Origin: Glaciecola sp. UBA983
GTDB taxonomy: Bacteria; Pseudomonadota; Gammaproteobacteria; Enterobacterales; Alteromonadaceae
Assembly: GCA_002292215.1 (NCBI GenBank)
Contig: DBBN01000013.1
Span: 511 to 19,676 of the forward strand
Direction: 5' to 3'
DNA length: 19,166 bases
In this document: positions 14,890 through 19,166 of the stretch, piece by piece
Layout of the letters: each line of letters starts with the position of its first letter
How positions within the stretch are numbered: the first letter of the stretch is position 1
Notes under the pieces: generated by a model
Database searches by the model: none
The model's input: the letters and a program-made list of their open reading frames with translations, nothing else
What the model was told of the DNA's origin: nothing
Position numbers and translations under genes: made by a program

Positions 14890-16284
14890 TTAATAGGTGC
14901 GCAATTGTGAAAACAATTGAGTGATGTGTGAAAGTGATTTATCACCCGGTGCACTTTCGACACCTGAATTAACGTCTAGCAGACTAACGCCTGTAGCTAG
15001 CGCTTGTGTAATATTTTCTGGAGATAATCCGCCGGCCAAACCAATGCGAGATTTATCTTCAATATCGGCCAATATAGACCAATTAAACTGTTGTCCAGTG
15101 CCGCCTTTTTCAGTGTGACCAGCGCTGGTCACTTGGCAATCCAATAAGATCATATCAACATCTGTATATAACAAAGAAGGAAGTGCCTCGCTGACGCCTA
15201 AAGCTAGCCAAATTTGACAATATTCTGGGAGTTGACCGCGTAAACGCGTGATAAAATCTTGATCTTCATCGCCATGTAATTGCACTGCACATAATTGTAA
15301 CTCTTTTACATACGCAACAATCGTCTCAATGGTTTCATTTACAAACACACCAACATAATCAAACTGTGCAACATCAACGATGTGTTGTGCTTGTGCTAAT
15401 GTGACACTGCGCTTGGATTGTGCTGCAAAAATAAGTCCCATATAAGACACGGGTTGTTGACTAATCGCCAATGCTTGTTGTGCTTGAGTAATGCCGCAAA
15501 TTTTGACAGTGCCGTAAGCTAATTGACGAACAGCACGAGTTAAATCATTTTGTCCCATCAAGGCACTGCCAACTAAAAAGCCATTGACGAGCGGCGCTAG
15601 TCGGGCGATATCAGCGCGGGTATAAATACCTGATTCAGATATCATTAAGCCGTTATGACCCAGTTCAGTGAGTAAAGGCACTAAGCGCTCGGTGGTCGCT
15701 AAATCAGTCGATAAATCGCGTAAATCACGGTTATTGATACCAATAATTTTAGCGCCTAAGGCAACGGCACGGTGTGCTTCTTCTTCGTTACTGACTTCGG
15801 TTAACACGTCCAAACTCAAGCTCTCAGCGCATTGGCTTAATTGCGTGTAAGTAGCGTCATCCAACACCGATAACATTAATAACACGGCGTCGGCTTGATA
15901 ATAACGGGCTAAATATACTTGGTACTCATTAACAAAGAAGTCTTTGTTTAGAACCGGAATATCGACGTGACTCGTCACATAGGACAAGTACTCGTAGGTA
16001 CCTTGAAAATATTTTTCATCCGTCAGCACGGATAAACACGCTGCGATCTCTTTATATGCCCCCAATATTTCATCTAAATCAAAAATGGGGCGAATTAAAC
16101 CTTTAGAAGGTGAGGCTTTTTTACATTCTAAAATATAACCGGCATTCGGCTGGTTTAAAGCATCATAAAAACTTTTGGTTGATGGGGTTAACTGTTCTTT
16201 GAACGCAGTTAACGGAAAATCTGCTTCGCGTTTTGCGATTTCAATTCGTTTATCATCAACAATTTTAGCAAGGACGTTCTGCAT
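14890..16284 (-). CDS. trpCF: Bifunctional indole-3-glycerol-phosphate synthase / phosphoribosylanthranilate isomerase
   Basis: A 464-residue fusion of two TIM barrels. Residues 1-255 are the synthase (TrpC), with KRIEIAKREADFPL, then ILECKKASPSKG with the catalytic lysines, VLNKDFFVNEYQV, and 'IGINNRDLRDLSTD'. Residues 258-464 are the isomerase (TrpF), with catalytic Cys263 in KICGIT, 'YMGLIFAAQSKRSV', and 'LLDCQ' with the acid Asp followed by 'GGTGQQFNW'. It converts phosphoribosylanthranilate through CdRP to indole-3-glycerol phosphate in the cytosol. The fused order TrpC-TrpF matches E. coli, Vibrio and Shewanella. AGGA lies six bases before ATG 16284. The gap from trpD is 34 bp. Confidence 0.97.
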   Translation of the reverse strand: MQNVLAKIVDDKRIEIAKREADFPLTAFKEQLTPSTKSFYDALNQPNAGYILECKKASPSKGLIRPIFDLDEILGAYKEIAACLSVLTDEKYFQGTYEYLSYVTSHVDIPVLNKDFFVNEYQVYLARYYQADAVLLMLSVLDDATYTQLSQCAESLSLDVLTEVSNEEEAHRAVALGAKIIGINNRDLRDLSTDLATTERLVPLLTELGHNGLMISESGIYTRADIARLAPLVNGFLVGSALMGQNDLTRAVRQLAYGTVKICGITQAQQALAISQQPVSYMGLIFAAQSKRSVTLAQAQHIVDVAQFDYVGVFVNETIETIVAYVKELQLCAVQLHGDEDQDFITRLRGQLPEYCQIWLALGVSEALPSLLYTDVDMILLDCQVTSAGHTEKGGTGQQFNWSILADIEDKSRIGLAGGLSPENITQALATGVSLLDVNSGVESAPGDKSLSHITQLFSQLRTY

Positions 16285-16318
16285 CTTGGTTCCTATTTCT
16301 TAATTACTATTTTATATC

Positions 16319-17335
16319 TTACTGTTGACTAAGCTTTGCAGCTCGTTCAATTGTTGCTAATGGTTTACCTTGACTCATGGCTTCTTGCGCCATATCTGCA
16401 CCGTCTTTAAATGATGCTGCTAGTCCAGATATATGTAATAGTGCACCTGCATTCATGGCAATCGCAGCTGTATGAGCAGGGGCTCCGCTACCGGCAAAAA
16501 CGTTAGCAATAGCCTCTTTGTTTTCTTGGGGCGAGCCACCGACAATGGCGTCTAACGGATAGCTAGATAAGCCAAAATCACTTGGAGTCACTTCATATTC
16601 TGTTAGCTCTTCGCCATTAACTTGAACCACATGACTTGGACCGTGTAATGCAAACTCATCGAGACCTGAACCATGCACAACTAATACGTGTTGGTGGTCG
16701 AGTAACTGTAACGTATGGGCATATGGTAATAATAGTTCTGGCGTATATACACCCATGACGGAGTGGGTCGGTTTGGCTGGATTAGCCAAAGGACCTAAGA
16801 CATTAAATAGGGTGCGCGTTTTGAGTGTCGTGCGGACAGTCATCGCATGTTTAACGCCAGCATGATAAACCGGAGCAAATAAAAAGCACAGTTTACTATC
16901 GTCTAAACACATTTTTGCTGTTGCCGGTGACATATCTAATTTCACGCCAAAGGCATTAAATAAATCCGCTGATCCAGACTGGCTAGACACACTACGATTA
17001 CCGTGTTTTGCTACAGGTAAACCACAACTTGCGGCGACAACACTTGCAGCGCTAGATATATTAATGGTGTTATGACCATCGCCACCGGTACCTACAATAT
17101 CCGCGAATGCGTAGTCAGGGCGGATAAATGGCGTAGCATGATTGACCATCGCTTGGGCCGCACCAGCGATTTCACTGGGTGTCTCACCTTTGATTTTTAA
17201 TGCAATTAACAATGCGGTTAAATGAATGTCATCAAGGTTACCTTGCATGACTTCACCAAAAATAGCCGTAACTTGCGCCTGAGTTAAATCTTGTTGGCTG
17301 TATAAGCTTGTTAATATTTCATTTATTGCATTCAT
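16319..17335 (-). CDS. trpD: Anthranilate phosphoribosyltransferase
   Basis: A 338-residue enzyme that transfers phosphoribose from PRPP to anthranilate. It has a helical N-terminal domain (about 1-70), then the PRPP site [14 protein letters not shown] (82-95), '[15 protein letters not shown]' (about 109-123) and the anthranilate-facing '[14 protein letters not shown]'. An in-frame TTG at 17338 directly precedes ATG 17335; the ATG is preferred, with AGGA nine bases upstream. The glutamine amidotransferase partner is a separate gene (trpG), unlike the trpGD fusion of E. coli, and like Shewanella, Vibrio and Pseudomonas. The gap from trpG is 37 bp. Confidence 0.97.
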   Translation of the reverse strand: MNAINEILTSLYSQQDLTQAQVTAIFGEVMQGNLDDIHLTALLIALKIKGETPSEIAGAAQAMVNHATPFIRPDYAFADIVGTGGDGHNTINISSAASVVAASCGLPVAKHGNRSVSSQSGSADLFNAFGVKLDMSPATAKMCLDDSKLCFLFAPVYHAGVKHAMTVRTTLKTRTLFNVLGPLANPAKPTHSVMGVYTPELLLPYAHTLQLLDHQHVLVVHGSGLDEFALHGPSHVVQVNGEELTEYEVTPSDFGLSSYPLDAIVGGSPQENKEAIANVFAGSGAPAHTAAIAMNAGALLHISGLAASFKDGADMAQEAMSQGKPLATIERAAKLSQQ

Positions 17336-17372
17336 CAATTGAGTTCCTTTTATTGTACAGCCCAGAGTGCAG

Positions 17373-17984
17373 TTATTGTGTTAACAAACTTTGCGCAACT
17401 AAAAATTCAATACTTTGTGTCAATAATTGACTCCCTTGATGGGTCAAAATTGACTCTGGGTGAAATTGAAAACCCAGCATACTATGTGCTTCATGATATA
17501 CCGCCATCGGGATGTCATTGACCTGAGCTAACACGGATAAACACGCTGGTACCGATGAGGCCATTAAAGAATGATACCTTGCTACCGGTAAAGGCTGTGC
17601 AAAACCACTAAACATTTTATCACCACAGTGGGTTATGTCAGATGATTTACCATGCATGACGGCTTCTGCGCGCGATATTGTACCACCAAAATGCTCGACA
17701 ATCGCTTGGTGTCCCAAACAAATCCCTAAAACAGGAAAGTGTCCGGATACTTTTTGTAACAGCTCCAACATGCAGCCTGCTTCATGTGGTGCACCAGGAC
17801 CAGGTGATAATAAGAGTAATACGTTACGAGTCGCACTTAGATCGTTTAATACCTGCATTATGGTATCTGCATGCACGGTATTACGGTAAATGTGCATATC
17901 AATATCTAACGTGCGTAATTCGTCGACTAAGTTATACGTGAATGAATCGACATTATCGAGCATCACAACGGATAAGTTTTTCAT
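17373..17984 (-). CDS. trpG: Anthranilate synthase component II (glutamine amidotransferase)
   Basis: A 203-residue class I glutamine amidotransferase that supplies ammonia to TrpE for anthranilate synthesis. The catalytic triad is visible: Cys89 in LGICLGHQ, with His175 and Glu177 in FQFHPES. The oxyanion loop LLSPGPGAP is at 58-66. '[16 protein letters not shown]' is the family's N-terminal signature. ATG 17984 shares a base with the trpE stop (TGATG), giving translational coupling of the two subunits. A PabA role (folate) is possible for such proteins in general, but the operon position makes TrpG the clear choice. Confidence 0.96.
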   Translation of the reverse strand: MKNLSVVMLDNVDSFTYNLVDELRTLDIDMHIYRNTVHADTIMQVLNDLSATRNVLLLLSPGPGAPHEAGCMLELLQKVSGHFPVLGICLGHQAIVEHFGGTISRAEAVMHGKSSDITHCGDKMFSGFAQPLPVARYHSLMASSVPACLSVLAQVNDIPMAVYHEAHSMLGFQFHPESILTHQGSQLLTQSIEFLVAQSLLTQ

Positions 17985-19166
17985 CAGCTCGACTCCTGAA
18001 GTTGTTGACTGAGGATCACAGCTTTTATGACTGCTTGGGCTTTGGCACGCGTTTCATCAGCTTCACTTTGCGCCACTGAATCATACACCACACCGGCACC
18101 GGCTTGAATGTGGGCAATATTATGTTGCACAAATGCCGAACGGATCACGATACAAGAATCCATATTTCCTTGACCATCCAGATAACCGACGGCACCGCCG
18201 TAACTGCCTCTGCGTTGTTGCTCTACTTGGCGGATCAGAGTGGCAGCGCTGACTTTCGGTGCCCCGACTAACGTACCCATATTTAAACACGCTTGATAGG
18301 CATGGAGTGCATCGAGGTCGGTTCTTAATTGACCTACAACGCGTGACACGAGATGCATCACATGCGAGTAACGGTCAACTTTGAGTAGTTCTTTGACATA
18401 ACGTGTGCCGGGTTGAGAGACTCGAGCAACATCATTTCGAGCTAGATCTACCAGCATAATGTGTTCTGATTTTTCCTTTAAATCTTCACGTAAATTTAAT
18501 TCAATTCGGCTATCTAAATCATTATCAATACTGCCATCTTGGCGTTTGCCTCGTGGACGAGTGCCGGCAATCGGGTATATTTCGACTTGGTTGGAGGTCG
18601 TGGTATATTTTAATGCCGATTCAGGGGATGCACCAAATAAAGCAAAGTCTGCATCTTGCATAAAAAACATGTAAGGCGACGGGTTCAACAATTTTAATTG
18701 TTGGTATGCCAAAATAGGGGACTGACAAGGTAAACTAAATGTACGAGATGGCACAACTTGAAAAATGTCACCGGCTAGAATATGTTCTTTCAAAAATGTC
18801 ACATCATTGCAAAATTGCTCATCTGATTTATCCACTTGTACATCAGCATCGTTAACGGACAAATCAATGCATGAGGTTTGTTGTGCAAGTTGTGTCGGTG
18901 CAACGTGTAATGCCGCGCTTAATTGCTCAATACGCTGTGCTTGTTGTGTTTGCGTTGTCGTATAATCAGGTCCAGTAAAGAGATTACTAATAAGCGCTGT
19001 GGATTGCGCTTTGTGGTCAATAACACAAAGTGTTTGGGCAAGATAAAAAACAAAGTCTGGACAGGTGTTAGCGCCGTTTTTTACCTCAGGTAATGCTTCT
19101 ACAGTACCTAGTAAGTCATACGCAAAACATCCCCCTAAAAATACAGCAAAGGGCAAACTGCGGTCA
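17984..19166 (-). CDS. trpE: Anthranilate synthase component I, 5' end beyond window
   Basis: The C-terminal 394 residues or so of TrpE; the open frame continues through the right edge (…DRSLPFAVFLGGCFAYDL), so the true start and the N-terminal tryptophan feedback site are outside. The chorismate-binding domain is complete: DIFQVVPSRTFS, then 'FALFGASPES', 'IYPIAGTRPRGKRQDGSIDN' (the inner TrpE signature), 'EHIMLVDLARNDVARV', and 'GTLVGAPKVSAATLI' near the end. It makes anthranilate from chorismate with ammonia from TrpG. A TTG at 19156 can be read as a start but lies inside conserved sequence and is not the gene's start. Any leader-peptide attenuator would also lie outside the window. Confidence 0.96.
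   Translation of the reverse strand, partial: DRSLPFAVFLGGCFAYDLLGTVEALPEVKNGANTCPDFVFYLAQTLCVIDHKAQSTALISNLFTGPDYTTTQTQQAQRIEQLSAALHVAPTQLAQQTSCIDLSVNDADVQVDKSDEQFCNDVTFLKEHILAGDIFQVVPSRTFSLPCQSPILAYQQLKLLNPSPYMFFMQDADFALFGASPESALKYTTTSNQVEIYPIAGTRPRGKRQDGSIDNDLDSRIELNLREDLKEKSEHIMLVDLARNDVARVSQPGTRYVKELLKVDRYSHVMHLVSRVVGQLRTDLDALHAYQACLNMGTLVGAPKVSAATLIRQVEQQRRGSYGGAVGYLDGQGNMDSCIVIRSAFVQHNIAHIQAGAGVVYDSVAQSEADETRAKAQAVIKAVILSQQLQESS

Noticed and set aside
19154..19156. TTG as the start of trpE
   Set aside because: It falls inside conserved TrpE sequence and the frame stays open to the window edge; the gene simply continues outside.

Overview
The window looks like a moderately AT-rich marine-type gammaproteobacterial chromosome. 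I lean towards Alteromonadales (Shewanella or relatives), with Vibrionales less likely. The reasons are the folX-yfcH pair, a TqsA-type transporter, a PhoP/PhoQ-like system with a PepSY gene, and a trpE-G-D-CF-B-A operon with separate trpG and trpD, fused trpCF and a trailing yciI. This placement is inference from gene content, not from a marker gene.

Layout. (1) 1-1246 is an accessory patch. It holds a ParD/ParE-type toxin-antitoxin pair (toxin cut by the window edge), a small tyrosine-recombinase gene broken by two frameshifts and an internal deletion, and about 30 bases closely resembling the left half of a VCR-like integron attC site. It reads as decayed cassette or island material ending at the backbone gene yfcH. 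(2) 1247-2570 (minus strand) is folX-yfcH. (3) 2653-3750 (plus) is a TqsA/AI-2E family membrane protein, convergent with a minus-strand operon at 3755-6174: PepSY protein, PhoP-like regulator, PhoQ-like kinase. The kinase has no ATG/GTG/TTG that would keep its first membrane helix, so an ATT start is proposed. In front of the operon is an 11-bp-period direct repeat placed where a PhoP-type activator would bind. (4) 6300-9158 (plus) is a large M16 zinc-protease lipoprotein divergent from that operon. (5) 9216-9635 (minus) is arfB, the ribosome rescue hydrolase. (6) 9831-12439 (plus) is a two-gene unit: an exported protein made of two PilJ-type sensor repeats, followed by a methyl-accepting chemotaxis protein. 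(7) 12552-19166 (minus) is the tryptophan operon, from trpE (5' end outside the window) to trpA and yciI.

How the genes work together. The trp genes encode the whole path from chorismate to tryptophan, with stop/start overlaps at trpE-trpG and trpB-trpA. The PepSY-PhoP-PhoQ genes form one tightly packed signalling operon, with the regulator's ribosome site inside the end of the PepSY gene. The PilJ-repeat protein and the MCP are 29 bp apart and may form a periplasmic-sensor/transducer pair. No tRNA, rRNA, CRISPR array or intact mobile element was seen. No gene-free stretch exceeds 300 bases.
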